64,000 nucleotides of DNA from Chelydra serpentina (GCA_037349315.1 JBAIAC010000134.1:913407-977406), one strand, 5' to 3'; shown: positions 1 to 9,184, numbered from the stretch's first letter. Translations and numbers: made by a program. The notes: generated by a model from the sequence alone, not told the origin.

Positions 1-134
1 ATTACCGGGGGATGAATGTGCGGCGATCAATCCACCGGGGGCGACGGGGGGGTGTCTAGTGAAGACCTGCTCAATGGACCGCCGATCGCTCTCCCGTTGA
101 AGGCTGAAGGCAAGAGAAAGGCCTGCGGGGTCCC
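1..134. mobile_element. Partial TIR DNA-transposon-like repeat at window edge
   Basis: This short stretch resembles the element at 3340-3605. Both contain a block reading like gatcaatccaccg, followed by a tagtgaagacctgct-like block and a gatcgctctcc-like block. The copy is cut by the window start and, at about 134, by the C-rich minisatellite. It has no counterpart at the outer end of the right palindrome arm, so it lies just outside the palindrome. Non-autonomous; no coding capacity seen. Confidence 0.5.
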
Positions 135-338
135 AATACGTCCATCTACCCACCTGCCCTGCCTCTCTCCTCCCCCTCCCAGACCCACTGACCCCTGCCC
201 CTCCCCCTTCCCTCTCCTAATACGTCCATCTACCCACCTGCCCCGCCTCTCTCCTCCCCCTCCCAGACCCACTGACCCCTGCCCCTCCCCCTTCCCTCTC
301 CTAATACGTCCATCTACCCACCTGCCCTGCCTCTCTCC
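135..338 (-). repeat. 84-bp C-rich minisatellite, about 2.5 units (left palindrome arm)
   Basis: The motif aatacgtccatctacccacc begins at 135, 219 and 303, giving an exact 84-bp period with a pyrimidine-rich + strand. It is the reverse complement of the roughly 80-bp GA-rich minisatellite at 10191-13556 in the right arm. The left array has only about three units while the right has roughly 35. Confidence 0.9.
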
Positions 339-966
339 TCTCCCCTCTCTGACCCTTGGAGCTTGTCCCCAGCCCCGTGTCTGCCCCTCTGCTCTTTCCC
401 TTCCCCCGCACCCTTCTGGTGCCTGCCCCTTCCCACCCCCTGCCCCTCCCCTCACCTGCCTAGTGCCCATCCCAACTCTACCCTCTGCCCCACTCACCTC
501 CCTGTCTTCATGCCCCTCTGCACCCATCACCATGAATTGCCCCACCCCCAGCCTTCCTCATGCCCCCTCTCCTGGCACACAGCCCTCCCCTCCCCCGCCC
601 CCTCCACTTGTCGACCCCTTTTCCTCCTTCTGTCCCCTGGAACCTGCCCCTCCCTTCACTCCCCCCCTGTCATCCTGATGCCATCCCCTTGCCCCCCATT
701 GCACTTGTTCCTGCCCCTCCCCTTTGCTCTCCCAGCATCAGCGTGTCCCCCCTCCCCCTCCCCCTCCCTCACTGATACCTTCCAACCCCTCCCCCACTCC
801 TCCTGCCCTTCCCCCTCATCGTCTCCCCAAAGGCAGATGGGCCCTGACTCCCCTCAGGTAACACCCCCTCCCCCCGCACAGCGATTAACGGGGATGCGGG
901 TTAATTTCCCTTAGATCCCAGTGACCAGCCCCTGCCCCGGCTCTGACTCTGTGACTCTCTCCCCAG
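339..966 (+). other. Pyrimidine-rich intron-like segment ending in a splice acceptor
   Basis: Strongly C/T-rich low-complexity DNA. It is mirrored, purine-rich, at about 9526-10190 in the right arm. The end is a good splice acceptor, ctctccccag, at 957-966, directly before the PRY-SPRY exon. This layout of a pyrimidine tract, AG and SPRY exon is what remains of an intron of a TRIM/butyrophilin-like gene. The open frames through this tract are low-complexity Pro/Ser/Leu translations and I do not regard them as genes. Confidence 0.6.
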
Positions 967-1337
967 TGGCCGTGACTCTGGATCCAGACACGGCAAATCC
1001 CGACCTCATCCTGTCTGAGGATCAGAAACGTGGGAGACACGGAGACACATGCCAGGATCTGCCCGACAACCCTGAGAGATTTCAGCCTCGTCCCTGTGTC
1101 CTGGGCGCTGAGGGGTTCGCGGGCGGGAGGTGTTACTGGGAGGTGGAGGCGGGAGACAAGCCTGGATGGGCTCTGGGGGTTTGCAGGGAATCTGTGAGCA
1201 CGAAGGGGCAGGTCAGACTCACACCTGTGAATGGATATGGGGCCGCGTGGCTGGGGCATGGGGGATACAAGGCCCTCACTTCCCCCATGACCCCCTCCCC
1301 ACCTTTGATGCAGATGAGGCTTGGGGAGTTGACTTAA
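967..1337 (+). pseudogene. Truncated PRY-SPRY (B30.2) exon, left arm copy
   Basis: The exon opens after the AG at 965-966 in phase 1 and encodes a recognisable PRY start ([10 protein letters not shown], then [12 protein letters not shown] and LPDNPERF) followed by the first half of SPRY ([20 protein letters not shown], then NGYGAAWL). PRY-SPRY domains are ligand-binding modules at the C terminus of TRIM and butyrophilin-like proteins. Here homology ends near ALTSPMTP (about 1292); the frame then reads unrelated residues to a stop at 1335-1337. The second half of SPRY, normally carrying an LDYEAG-type strand and the C-terminal segment, is absent. No RING, B-box or coiled-coil exon is seen upstream in the window. 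The mirror copy at 9185-9525 is truncated at the same place, so the break predates the inverted duplication. Family assignment is firm; orthology to a named gene is not possible. Confidence 0.8.
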
Positions 1338-2136
1338 TCCTATCACCCTTGTCAGGAGGGGTCTAGGTGTGTCTCCCACCACCCTTCACTGCTCTCTGCA
1401 AGTCATTTTTGTTGATGAAATTAGGAATTTTGACCTGTGTGTCTGTTTCATATTTGCTGCTTTGGGTGACTCCCACTGCTAACACTTCTGGGACTACAAG
1501 GGCTTGATGGCCCATCAGCAAGAGACAATGGACTGTGAAAGAACTTAGTCTTCCTGGGAACTTGTGGGTCAGCCTGTGAAGAATGGCTTCATGGGGCCCT
1601 ATAGAGTCAGCTGACCTGCTCACCTGATACTAAGGCCTTGTCTACCCTAGCACTTTACTGCTGTCAGGGTTCCCTCCCCACTCTGAACTCTAGGGTACAG
1701 ATGTGGGGACCCGCATGAAAGCCCCCTAAGCTTATTTTTACCAGCTTAGGTTAAAAACTTCCCCATGGCACAAATCCTTTGTCCTTGGACGGTACGCTGC
1801 CACCACCAAGTGATTTAACAAAGAACCAGGGGAAAGGACCACTTGGAGTTCCTCTTCCCCCAAAATATCCCCCCAAGCCCTTATACCCCCTTTTCTGGGG
1901 AGGCTTGAGAATAATATCCTAACCAATTGGTTACAAAGTGATCAAAGACCCAATCCCCTGTGTCTTAGAACAATAGAAAAATCCATCTGGTTCTTAAAAG
2001 AAGGATTTTATTAAAAAAAGAAAGGTAAAAATCATCTCTGTAAAATCAGGATGGAAAATAACTTTACAGGGTAATCAGATTCAAAACACAGAGGATTCCC
2101 TTCTAGGCAAAATGTTGAAGTTACCGAAAAAAAACT
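1338..2136. other. Arm-specific segment including LTR-like sequence
   Basis: The first 65 bases still match the right arm (to about 1404). After that the left arm has sequence absent from the right arm. From 1662 a block starts TGTCAGGGTTCCC and runs to roughly 2045, containing an A/T-rich stretch with an AATAAAA hexamer on the minus strand near 2007-2013. Its TG terminus and general look suggest a solo LTR of a retroelement, but no partner terminus or target duplication could be defined. No gene seen. Confidence 0.35.
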
Positions 2137-2347
2137 GTGTGTGCTCAGGGGTGTGAAACCCCACCCCCACCCCCCCGCATACAGCAAGTTACAGCCAGGG
2201 CCGGCTTCAGGCAACAGCCGACCAAGCACATGCTTGGGGCAGCACCTTCTAAGGGGCAGCCAATCTTGGGGCGGGGCCGGGCTTGGGTATTTTTGTTTTG
2301 CTTGGTTTCGGCGGGGTGACGCTTGGGCGGGGGGGGGGTGTTGTTTT
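2137..2347. repeat. GC-rich interspersed repeat shared by both arms
   Basis: This contains the core gggccggcttcaggcaacag, followed by a GC-rich run of ggcggggtggcgctggg-type steps. It matches 8483-8686 in reverse complement. It is an interspersed repeat of unknown class and non-coding. Its right edge (about 2347) is the point at which the right arm lacks the next 900 bases. Confidence 0.55.
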
Positions 2348-3175
2348 TGTTTCGGCGGGGTGGCGCTGGGGGGTTTGTTTCGGCGGGGTGGCGCTGGGAG
2401 GTTATTTCGGCAGGGCCGTGCTCAGGGGAATTTAAACCACTTGAGTTACACTAGTACAACTCCCAAGATTGACGCTCCAATTCTGGAATAAGTGCGTCTC
2501 CAGTGTAACTGAAGCCATTGAATTATCCCCGTATCACAGTTCCAGTACAGCTGGTGAAATGTCCAGCAAGCAGTACATTTCTCTATTTTATATCATTGAC
2601 GCCCTCAGTATAAAGCTCCCTTCCCCAAAAGAGACCAAAAAGAGCCTATCTCAAATGCGCGGATTTTTCTGCAGCCAGGACAGCCTCCTGGGCAGAGATG
2701 CAGGTGCGGGGAAAGCAGCAGCCCCTCCCTGCAGCGTCCAGCTGTTGCTCCTGGATGCACTGTCTTGGTGTTTGCTGGCGCTACCAGCCGGGGATCAGCG
2801 TCATGTACCGCCCAGCCTCCTGGGGGCTCCGGGCAGCAAATCTGCAGCCATGTGGGGCTGGGGTGTGTTCCTGACGGGTAGGAACTTTATACTGCGCAGG
2901 CAGCTGGTGAGTTCCCAGCTCACCTACCAGGGGGCTGAGAGGCTCTGGGGGGAGACTTTGGGTTTCAGCTTGCCGGGGTTCCAGGAGTACAGAGATTGAA
3001 TTCCCCCAAAGCAACTGACGTGTGGCTTTCTGCCGGGTGTCATGATGTTCAGATTGGCAGGAATTCTGGCTGCACAGCAGTGAGTGTGCTGGGGAAGCTG
3101 GTCTGGGCAAACAACGGGAAGTGAGAACTCACTGAGTACAGAACTATAATGCAGTGAGAGAGACTGAACAGCCAA
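2348..3175. other. Left-arm-only segment, no recognised gene
   Basis: There is no counterpart in the right arm, where 2347 is joined almost directly to 3251 (junction near 8480). The segment has ordinary base composition. An open frame at 2469-2999 (+) shows no recognisable domain, signal or splice context. This is either an insertion on the left or a deletion on the right; the sequence alone does not decide. Confidence 0.6.
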
Positions 3176-3257
3176 GTAGTTGTGGCCGAGTGGTTAAGGT
3201 GCTGGACTAGAGCTATTTCGGGATCTCCCTGCGCAGGATTGAATGCTGTTGACTATG
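3176..3257 (+). pseudogene. tRNA-Ser(AGA) pseudogene
   Basis: This 82-nt sequence follows the tRNA-Ser pattern: a D-arm read as gtggccgagtggttaaggt (Box A), a CTAGAGC anticodon loop with AGA at its centre, a long variable arm (gggatctccc) and a T-arm-like end. The acceptor strands GTAGTTG and TGACTAT pair only with wobbles. The anticodon stem 3' strand is disrupted. The T-loop reads ATTGAAT instead of the canonical TTCGAAT, so Box B is damaged. Probably not functional. The right arm keeps only the terminal gactatgg at its deletion junction. Confidence 0.75.
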
Positions 3258-3339
3258 GAAGTGTGAGAGTGATCTCATGCCTGCAATTTCAGTGCCTGAG
3301 CATTCACAGTGCCAACAGGAGCCAGATCTGGGCTCACGC

Positions 3340-3605
3340 TTAGGGCTTGTCTCTACTTACTGGGGGATTGATGTGGGGTGATCAATCCACCGTGGGGCTG
3401 ATTTAGTGGGTCAAGTGCAGACCAGCTAAATTGACCACCTGATCACTCTCCTCTTCTCCACCAAAACAAGGAGCATAAGGTAAGTCATAGGAAACTCTCC
3501 TGTCGACCTGACAAGGCCATAAGTTGACCTAAGCTATGTTATTCACGTAGCTGGAGCTGTGTAATTTAGGTCACTTTAGCCCCATAGTGTACACCTGCCC
3601 TTAGA
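3340..3605. mobile_element. Non-autonomous TIR DNA transposon, left arm copy
   Basis: The two ends are inverted and imperfect: the left starts TTAGGGCTTGTCTCTACTTA and the right end, reverse complemented, starts TCTAAGGGCAGGTGTACACT. The interior holds short self-complementary parts such as the cacgtagctggagctgtg region. It has no coding capacity. The mirror copy lies at 8128-8392 in the right arm, and a partial relative sits at the window start. The ends look like a common sauropsid MITE; the superfamily is not determined. Confidence 0.65.
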
Positions 3606-3717
3606 CTCTCTACACTTACTGTAGCACTTTGCAGCAGACAGTCACTGCGGCGATGGGAGGTGTTTCCCATCACTGGAGTAGTCAGGTTGACAGAAGAATT
3701 CTTCCACCCATAGAATC

Positions 3718-5786
3718 ATAGAATCTCAGGGTTGGAAGGGACCTCAGGAGGTCATCTAGTCCAACCCCCTGCTCAAAGCAGGACCAACCCCAACTAGATC
3801 ATCCCAGCCAGGGCTTTGTCAAGCCTGACCTTAAAAACCTCCAAGGAAGGAGACTCCACCACCTCCCTAGGTAACCCATTCCAGTGCTTCACCACCCTAC
3901 TAGTGAAAAAGTTTTTCCTAATATCCAACCTAAACCTCCCCCTCTGCAACTTGAGACCATTACTCCTTGTTCTGTCATCTTCTACCACTGAGAACAGTCT
4001 AGATCCATCCTCTTTGGAACCCCCTTTTAGGTAGTTGAAAGCAGCTATCAAATCCCCCCTCACTCTTCTCTTCTGCAGGCTAAACAATCTCAGTTCCCTC
4101 AGCCTCTCCTCATAAGTCATGTGCTCCAGCCCCCTAATCATTTTTGTTGCCCTCCGTTGGACTCTTTCCAATTTATCCACATCCTTCTTGTAGTGTGGGG
4201 CCTAAAACTGGACACAGTACTCCAAATGAGGCCTCACCAGTGCCGAATAGAGGGGAATAATCACGTCCCTCGATCTGCTGGAAATGCCCCTACTTATACA
4301 GCCCAAAATGCCGTTAGCCTTCTTGGCAACAAGGGCACACTGTTGACTCATATTCAGCTTTTCGTCCACTGTAACCCCTAGGTCCTTTTCTGCAGAACTG
4401 CTGCCCAGCCATTCGGTCCCTAGTCTGTAGCAGTGCATGGGATTCTTCCGTCCTAAGTGCAGGACTCTGCACTTGTCCTTGTTGAACCTCATCAGATTTC
4501 TTTTGGCCCAATCCTCTAATTTGTCTAGGTCCCTCTGTATCCTATCCCTACCCTCCAGCGTATCAACCACTCCTCCCAGTTTAGTGTCATCTGCAAACTT
4601 GCTAAAGGTGCAGTCCACACCATCCTCCAGGTCGTTGATGAAGATATTGAACAAAACCGGCCCCAGCACCGACCCTTGGGGCACTCCACTTGATACCGGC
4701 TGCCAACTAGACATGGAGCCATTGATCACTACCCGTTGAGCACGACCATCCAGCCAGTTTTCTATCCACCTTACCGTCCATTCATCCAGCCCATACTTCT
4801 TTAACTTGCTGGCAAGAACGCTGTGCGAGACTGTATCAAAAGCTTTGCTAAAGTCAAGAAATAGCACATCCACTGCTTTCCCCTCATCCACAGAGCCAGT
4901 TATCTCATCATAGAAGGCAATTAGGTTAGTCAGGCATGACTTGCCCTTGGTGAATCCATGCTGACTGTTCCTGATCACTTTCCCCTCCTTTAAGTGGTAC
5001 AGAATTGATTCCTTGAGGACCTGTTCCATGATTTTTCCAGGGATTGAGGTGAGACTGACTTGCCTGTAGTTCCCTGGATCTTCCTTCTTCCCTTTTTTAA
5101 AGATGGGCACTACATTCGCTTTTTTCCAGTCATCCGGGACCTCCCCCGATTGCCATGATTTGTCAAAGATAATGGCCAATGGCTCTGCAATCACATCGGC
5201 CAACTCCTTTAGCACCCTCGGATGCAGTGCATCCGGCCCCATGGACTTGTGTTCGTCCAGCTTTTCTAAATAGTCCCAAACTACTTCTTTCTCCACAGAG
5301 GGCTGGTCACCTCCTCCCCATACCGTGCTGCGGAGTGCAGCCATCTGGGAGCTGCCCTTGTCTGTGAAGACAGAGGCAAAAAAAGCACTGAGTACACTAG
5401 CTTTCTCCACATCCTCTGTCACAAGGTTCCCTCCCTCATTCAGCAAGGGGCCCACACGTTCCTTGACTTTCTTCTTGTTGCTAACATACCTGAAGAAACC
5501 CTTCTTGTTACTCCTAACATCTCCAGCTAGCTGCAACTCCAAGTGTGATTTGGCCTTCCTAATTTCACTCCTGCATGCCTGAACAATATTTTTATACTCC
5601 TCCCTGGTCATTTGTCCAATCTTCCACTTCTTGTAAGCTGCTTTTTTGTGTTTAAGACGAGCAAGGATTTCACTGTTAAGCCAAGCTGGTCGCCTGCCAT
5701 ATTTACTTTTCTTTCTACACATCGGGATGGTTTGTTCCTGCAACCTCAATAAGGTTTCTTTAAAATACAGCCAGCTTTCCTCCATC
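3718..5786 (-). mobile_element. 5'-truncated CR1 LINE, left arm only
   Basis: The element lies on the minus strand. Its 3' end at the left carries the typical CR1 tail (repeats of the octamer ATTCTATG on the minus strand) and its 5' end is truncated at about 5786 within the second open reading frame. The right arm has the empty site: near 8022 the bases flanking the left-arm element are joined directly (cttccaccca to tctagcgct in left-arm orientation). Any target duplication is at most about 4 bp, as is usual for CR1. The insertion therefore postdates the inverted duplication, unless precise loss occurred on the right. Confidence 0.95.
3794..5785 (-). pseudogene. CR1 ORF2 reverse transcriptase, partial, one nonsense codon
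   Basis: The protein reads continuously from 5785 and contains LINE reverse-transcriptase signatures: [10 protein letters not shown] near residue 308, [10 protein letters not shown] near residue 366, and the catalytic FADDTKL near residue 395. It ends in the CR1 C-terminal region ([11 protein letters not shown], then LRELRLFSL). The N-terminal apurinic endonuclease of a full-length ORF2 is missing because of 5' truncation; the first Met at 5785 is only the first in-frame ATG after the break. The frame is interrupted by a single TAG at 4202-4204, where CR1 relatives normally have Trp; reading continues in the same frame to 3794. The protein would copy CR1 RNA at the target site, but this copy cannot do so. 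It looks young, with few lesions. Confidence 0.93.
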
Positions 5787-6031
5787 TAGCGCTATCTACG
5801 CCAGGGCTCCGCTCAGCTGAACTCCATTGGTTAGGAGGGTGGATTTTTCACCCCCAGAGAGAGGTAGCTATGCAGGTAAGTGTCCAGAGCTCATCAGCCC
5901 AGCTCCCGCCCCAGCCTAGTGCCCCAGCCCCCCTCCCAGCACCAGAGTGGGCTGCGTGGCCCCAGCCACCGCATAACCAGAGCACGGGGAGGTCAGGTTA
6001 CAGGGCCCTGAAATAGCACGAGATTGTCACC
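5787..6031. other. Palindrome arm sequence, no gene
   Basis: Shared in reverse complement with about 7775-8021. It includes a C-rich patch (ccagctcccgccccagcc). No gene or recognised repeat seen. It separates the CR1 insertion from the tRNA-Asn gene. Confidence 0.6.
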
Positions 6032-6104
6032 GTCCCTGGGTGGGCTTGAACCACCATCCTCTCGGTTAACAGCCGAACGCGCTGACCCATTGCGCCACAG
6101 AGAC
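6032..6104 (-). tRNA. tRNA-Asn (GTT), left arm
   Basis: This 73-nt cloverleaf lies on the minus strand. The acceptor strands GTCTCTG and CAGGGAC pair fully, with one T-G wobble. The D-stem GCGC/GCGC is intact, the anticodon loop is CTGTTAA with GTT at 34-36, and the T-stem GGTGG/CCACC closes the loop TTCAAGC. Box A and Box B are close to consensus. It closely matches vertebrate tRNA-Asn. The mirror copy is at 7702-7774. An extra tgtctc-like duplication lies just upstream compared with the right copy. It lies divergently from the initiator-Met-like pseudogene 126 bp away. It is probably transcribable by RNA polymerase III, although expression cannot be judged here. Confidence 0.88.
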
Positions 6105-6229
6105 ACAGAGATACAAGTCTGCTGTTACCAAGGCTGCTGCCTCCCAGCCGGAGCATCTGCCTGCCAGCGCTAGAGCTCACACGGTCCGGATGCTGGAGGC
6201 CGGGTACTGGATACGGCAGGTGAAGAGGC

Positions 6230-6300
6230 AGCAGAGTGCCGCAGGGGCAGTGTGCTGGCCTATAAGTCAGAGGTCGCTGGATTGAAACCATCCTCTGCTA
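6230..6300 (+). pseudogene. Initiator tRNA-Met-like pseudogene, left arm
   Basis: This 71-nt sequence starts AGCAGAGTG and ends with gaaaccatcctctgcta, the hallmark of vertebrate initiator tRNA-Met, including the ATTGAAA T-loop region (initiator type, normally ATCGAAA). The anticodon arm is altered: one base is missing from the 5' strand of the stem and the loop reads CCTATAA, so the expected CAT anticodon has become TAT. The D-arm has gccgcagggg in place of the usual ggcgcagcgg. These changes make normal initiator function unlikely. The mirror copy at 7514-7584 carries the same changes, so they predate the inverted duplication. Confidence 0.8.
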
Positions 6301-6354
6301 GGCATGTGCACCAATTGACACCTCCCGGACCCTGGGGAGCAAGTGTTTCCCATG

Positions 6355-6514
6355 GAGCAGCAGCGACACCCGGTGGCCAGTCAGGGTAATGCACAGACTC
6401 TTTCCCCTGGAGCAGCAGTGACACCCGGTGGCCAGTTGTGGTAATGCACAGACTCTATCCCCTGGAGCAGCAGCGACACCCGGTGGCCAGTCGGGGTAAT
6501 GCACAGACTCTTTC
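6355..6514 (-). repeat. 55-bp tandem repeat, about 3 units (left arm)
   Basis: Units start with gagcagcag at 6355, 6410 and 6465, an exact 55-bp spacing. Each contains cacccggtggccagt and gtaatgcacagactct. The same unit occurs on the + strand at 7005-7122 and at 24012-24229. In all three places it directly adjoins a CR1 3' tail. Confidence 0.9.
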
Positions 6515-6584
6515 ATAGAATCATAGAATCTCAGGGTTGGACGGGATCTCAGGAGGTCATCTAGTCCAACCCCCTGCTATTATC
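6515..6584 (-). mobile_element. CR1 3'-tail fragment at palindrome inner edge (left)
   Basis: About 60 bases of CR1 3' end follow directly after the 55-bp repeat: the tail octamers, then ctcagggttgg and ctagtccaaccccctgct. The mirror copy is at 6936-7006. Together they form the innermost part of the palindrome. Confidence 0.88.
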
Positions 6585-6935
6585 CAATCATGCTTTATCC
6601 GTTTTATAAATTGCCTGAGGACCCGGAACCTGCCAAATTCAAGGCAAAAACCCTCCCATTCCACTCCTGATGTCACTATCTGGAGTCTTGCCTTCCCCAA
6701 ACTTTCTTGCCAAGTGTCTTGGTATAAAAAGGAGTGTTTCAACCTAAAATGAATTGCCTTTTCCCCGGTGCTGTCCAGCTGATGGGGAGTTTAGTCATCA
6801 GCTCCTTGCCCTGAGAAAAGCTCTCTCGGAATGCTCCAATGTATGTACCTTTACACAATCTTTTATAGCGTATGCTAACAAGAACATAACCTAGAGGGCA
6901 GTGGTCCCCAACCTTTCTGTGGCCAAGAGCACATT
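6585..6935. other. Unique spacer at the palindrome centre
   Basis: This 350-bp stretch is not inverted on either side. It is A/T-richer than the arms. Its last 40 bases include cagtggtccccaaccttt (6900-6917), which looks like the terminal repeat of a hAT-type element that is cut off by the right arm edge. No gene seen. Confidence 0.7.
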
Positions 6936-7006
6936 CATAATAGCAGGGGGTTGGACTAGATGACCTCCTGAGGTCCCTTCCAACCCTGAGATTCTATGAT
7001 TCTATG
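6936..7006 (+). mobile_element. CR1 3'-tail fragment at palindrome inner edge (right)
   Basis: Reverse complement of 6515-6584: agcagggggttggactag to the ATTCTATG tail. Because it is so short, it could come from a heavily 5'-truncated CR1 or from the tail of a tortoise Pol III SINE, which shares this 3' end. Confidence 0.85.
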
Positions 7007-7122
7007 AAAGAGTCTGTGCATTACCCCAACTGGCCACCGGGTGTCGCTGCTGCTCCAGGGGAAAGAGTCTGTGCATTACCCCGACTGGCCACCGGGTGTC
7101 GCTGCTGCTCCAGGGGAAACAC
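7005..7122 (+). repeat. 55-bp tandem repeat, about 2 units (right arm)
   Basis: Two units of the gagtctgtgcattacccc / ggccaccgggtgtcgctgc repeat. The left arm has three units, a one-unit length difference between the arms. Confidence 0.9.
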
Positions 7123-7149
7123 TTGCTCCCCAGGGTCCGGGAGGTGTCA

Positions 7150-7504
7150 CTTGGTGGGGGCACCAGGCAGCGGGGAGGAGCTGGGGGAGGGGAGAGCTGG
7201 CTGCTGGTGGGTGCTAAGTACAGCTGCCAAGGAGGGATTTTATGCTACTGCAGACATAAAGGTTGCTACCCTTCCCCCGCTATTTATGACAATGGGAAAG
7301 GGCAGTTTAATAGTTATTAGTATTATTGGAAGCAGACCCAAAATGACATTTTGGCTGGTTCTGGGTTTCAGTTCACTGTAGTATTGAGTGGCCGGGGAGC
7401 TCCCTGGCAGGCCACCGCCTCAGCCACCTCTTGCCTCATGGCCTAGGCTCTTGGCGCTCTGCTGGTCGCTGCCTCACTTGGAGGCCCAGAGCAAAAAGAA
7501 AGAA
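7150..7504. other. Right-arm-only insertion, no recognised gene
   Basis: In the left arm the flanks of this segment (cacctccc side and gcatgtgc side) are adjacent near 6310-6320. The right arm has roughly 350 extra bases here with mixed composition. No recognised element ends or gene seen. Confidence 0.6.
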
Positions 7505-7513
7505 GCACATGCC

Positions 7514-7584
7514 TAGCAGAGGATGGTTTCAATCCAGCGACCTCTGACTTATAGGCCAGCACGCTGCCCCTGCGGCACTCTGCT
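7514..7584 (-). pseudogene. Initiator tRNA-Met-like pseudogene, right arm
   Basis: Mirror copy of 6230-6300 on the minus strand, 71 nt. It carries the same shortened anticodon stem and TAT-type loop. It differs from the left copy at very few positions (for example gcgtgct against gtgtgct before the anticodon stem). Confidence 0.8.
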
Positions 7585-7701
7585 GCCTCTTCACCTGCCG
7601 TATCCAGTACCCGGCCTCCAGCATCCGGACCGTGTGAGCTCTAGCGCTGGCAGGCAGATGCGCCGGCTGGGAGGCAGCAGCCTTGGTAACAGCAGACTTG
7701 T

Positions 7702-7774
7702 ATCTCTGTGGCGCAATGGGTCAGCGCGTTCGGCTGTTGACCGAGAGGATGGTGGTTCGAGCCCACACAGGGAT
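7702..7774 (+). tRNA. tRNA-Asn (GTT), right arm
   Basis: This 73-nt copy of the left-arm tRNA has a CTGTTGA anticodon loop (GTT anticodon kept). The acceptor strands are ATCTCTG and CAGGGAT: compared with the left copy both partners of the first base pair have changed (G1-C72 to A1-U72), so pairing is kept. The T-loop is the canonical TTCGAGC, but the T-stem has one mismatch (GGTGG against CCACA). It may be functional or decaying. It is divergent from the initiator-Met-like pseudogene at 7514-7584. Confidence 0.8.
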
Positions 7775-8021
7775 GGTGACAATCTCGTGCTATTTCAGGG
7801 CCCTGTAACCTGACCTCTCCGTGCTCTGGTTCTGGGGTGGCTGGGGCCACGCAGCCCACTCTGGGGCTGGGAGGGGTCTGGGGCACTAGGCTGGGGCGGG
7901 AGCTGGGCTGATGAACTCTGGACACGTAACTGCATAGCTACCTCTCTCTGGGGGTGAAAAATCCACCCTCCTAACCAATGTAGTTCAGCTGAGCGGAGCC
8001 CTGGCGTAGATAGCGCTAGAT

Positions 8022-8480
8022 GGGTGGAAGAATTCTTCTGTCAACCTGACTACTCCAGTGATGGGAAACACCTCCCATCGCCGCAGTGACTGTCTGCTGC
8101 AAAGTGCTACAGTAAGTGTAGAGAGTCTAAGGGCAGGTGTACACTATGGGGCTAAAGTGACCTAAATTACACAGCTCCAGCTACGTGAATAACATAGCTT
8201 AGGTCAACTTATGGCCTTGTCAGGTCGACAGGAGAGTTTCCTATGACTTACCTTATGCTCCTTGTTTTGGTGGAGAAGAGGAGCGCGATCAGGTGGTCAA
8301 TTTAGCAGGTCTGCACTTGACCCACTTAATCAACCCCACGGTGGATTGATCACCCCACATCAATCCCCCAGTAAGTAGAGACAAGCCCTAAGCGTGAGCC
8401 CAGATCTGGCTCCTGTTGGCACTGTGAATGCTCAGGCACTAAAATTGCAGGCATGAGATCACTCTCACACTTCCATAGTC
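8022..8480. repeat. Palindrome right arm: empty CR1 site and mirrored transposon
   Basis: Reverse complement of 3251-3717, almost base for base in the first 100 bp. It contains the mirror copy of the TIR DNA transposon at 8128-8392. The left end (8020-8030) is the uninterrupted target site of the left-arm CR1; the right end (about 8480) is the junction where the left-arm segment 2348-3250 is missing. Confidence 0.85.
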
Positions 8481-8482
8481 CA

Positions 8483-8686
8483 TAGAAACAACACCCCGCC
8501 CGAGAGCCACCCCGCCGAAACCAAGCAAAACAAAAAAAACCCAAGCGCTGCCCCGCCGCCCCAAGATTGGGAGCCCCTTAGAAGATGCTGCCCCAAGCAT
8601 GTGCTTGGTCGGCTGTTGCCTGGAGCCGGCCCTGGCTGTAACTTGCTGCACGCAGGGTGTGTGTTTTTTCACACCCCTGAGCACAG
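8483..8686. repeat. GC-rich interspersed repeat, right arm copy
   Basis: Reverse complement of 2137-2347, including the gagccggccctggctgtaac core. Non-coding. Confidence 0.6.
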
Positions 8687-8702
8687 AAAGTTGCAGCGCA
8701 GT

Positions 8703-9086
8703 TGTCATAACCATACAGCTAATAGTAGCCTAGAATTCCTCCTTACCTGTAAGGGGTTAAGGTCAAGTAACCTGGCTGGCACCTAACCAAAAGGACCAAT
8801 GAGAAAAGAAATTACTTTCAAATCGGGGAGGGGGAAGGCTTTTGTTTGTGCTCTTTGTTAGTGTGTGTGTTCTCTATTGGGACTGAGAGGGGCCAGACAG
8901 AAACCCATCTCCTCCAAACCATCCTAAACCAACTCTCCAATATTGCAAGTGTTATTAAGCCCAGTGCAATTAAGATGTGATACCAGTCAGCTCTGTGTTC
9001 TTGGAGAACCGGGGTGCAGTATCCGGCCTGTCTGACTCACGAAGGACTCCTCCCCAGCCTCTGCTTGAACTAAAACTGACCAGAGA
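8703..9086. mobile_element. LTR-like block, right arm only
   Basis: This begins TGTCATAACCATACAGC and continues with ordinary-composition sequence to the point where the arms become homologous again (about 9087). The left arm has unrelated sequence at this position. The start has the look of a retroelement LTR known to me from turtle genomes, but I could not define the 3' terminus or a target duplication. No open reading frame for retroviral proteins is present. Confidence 0.35.
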
Positions 9087-9184
9087 AAAGACTTGCAGAG
9101 ATCAGTGAAGTGCGGTGGGAGACACACCAAACCCCTCCTGACAAGGGTGATAGGATTAAGGCAACTCCCCAAGCCTCATCTGCA

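Noticed and set aside
16..678. Pro/Ser-rich open frame of 220 codons
   Set aside because: Runs through the 84-bp minisatellite and the pyrimidine tract. Low complexity, and it overlaps intron-like sequence before a splice acceptor.
2469..2999. 176-codon + frame in left-arm-only DNA
   Set aside because: No recognisable domain, no good splice context, absent from the other arm.
3794..5785. Host reverse-transcriptase gene
   Set aside because: All motifs and the 3' tail are those of a CR1 LINE, with 5' truncation and an in-frame stop.
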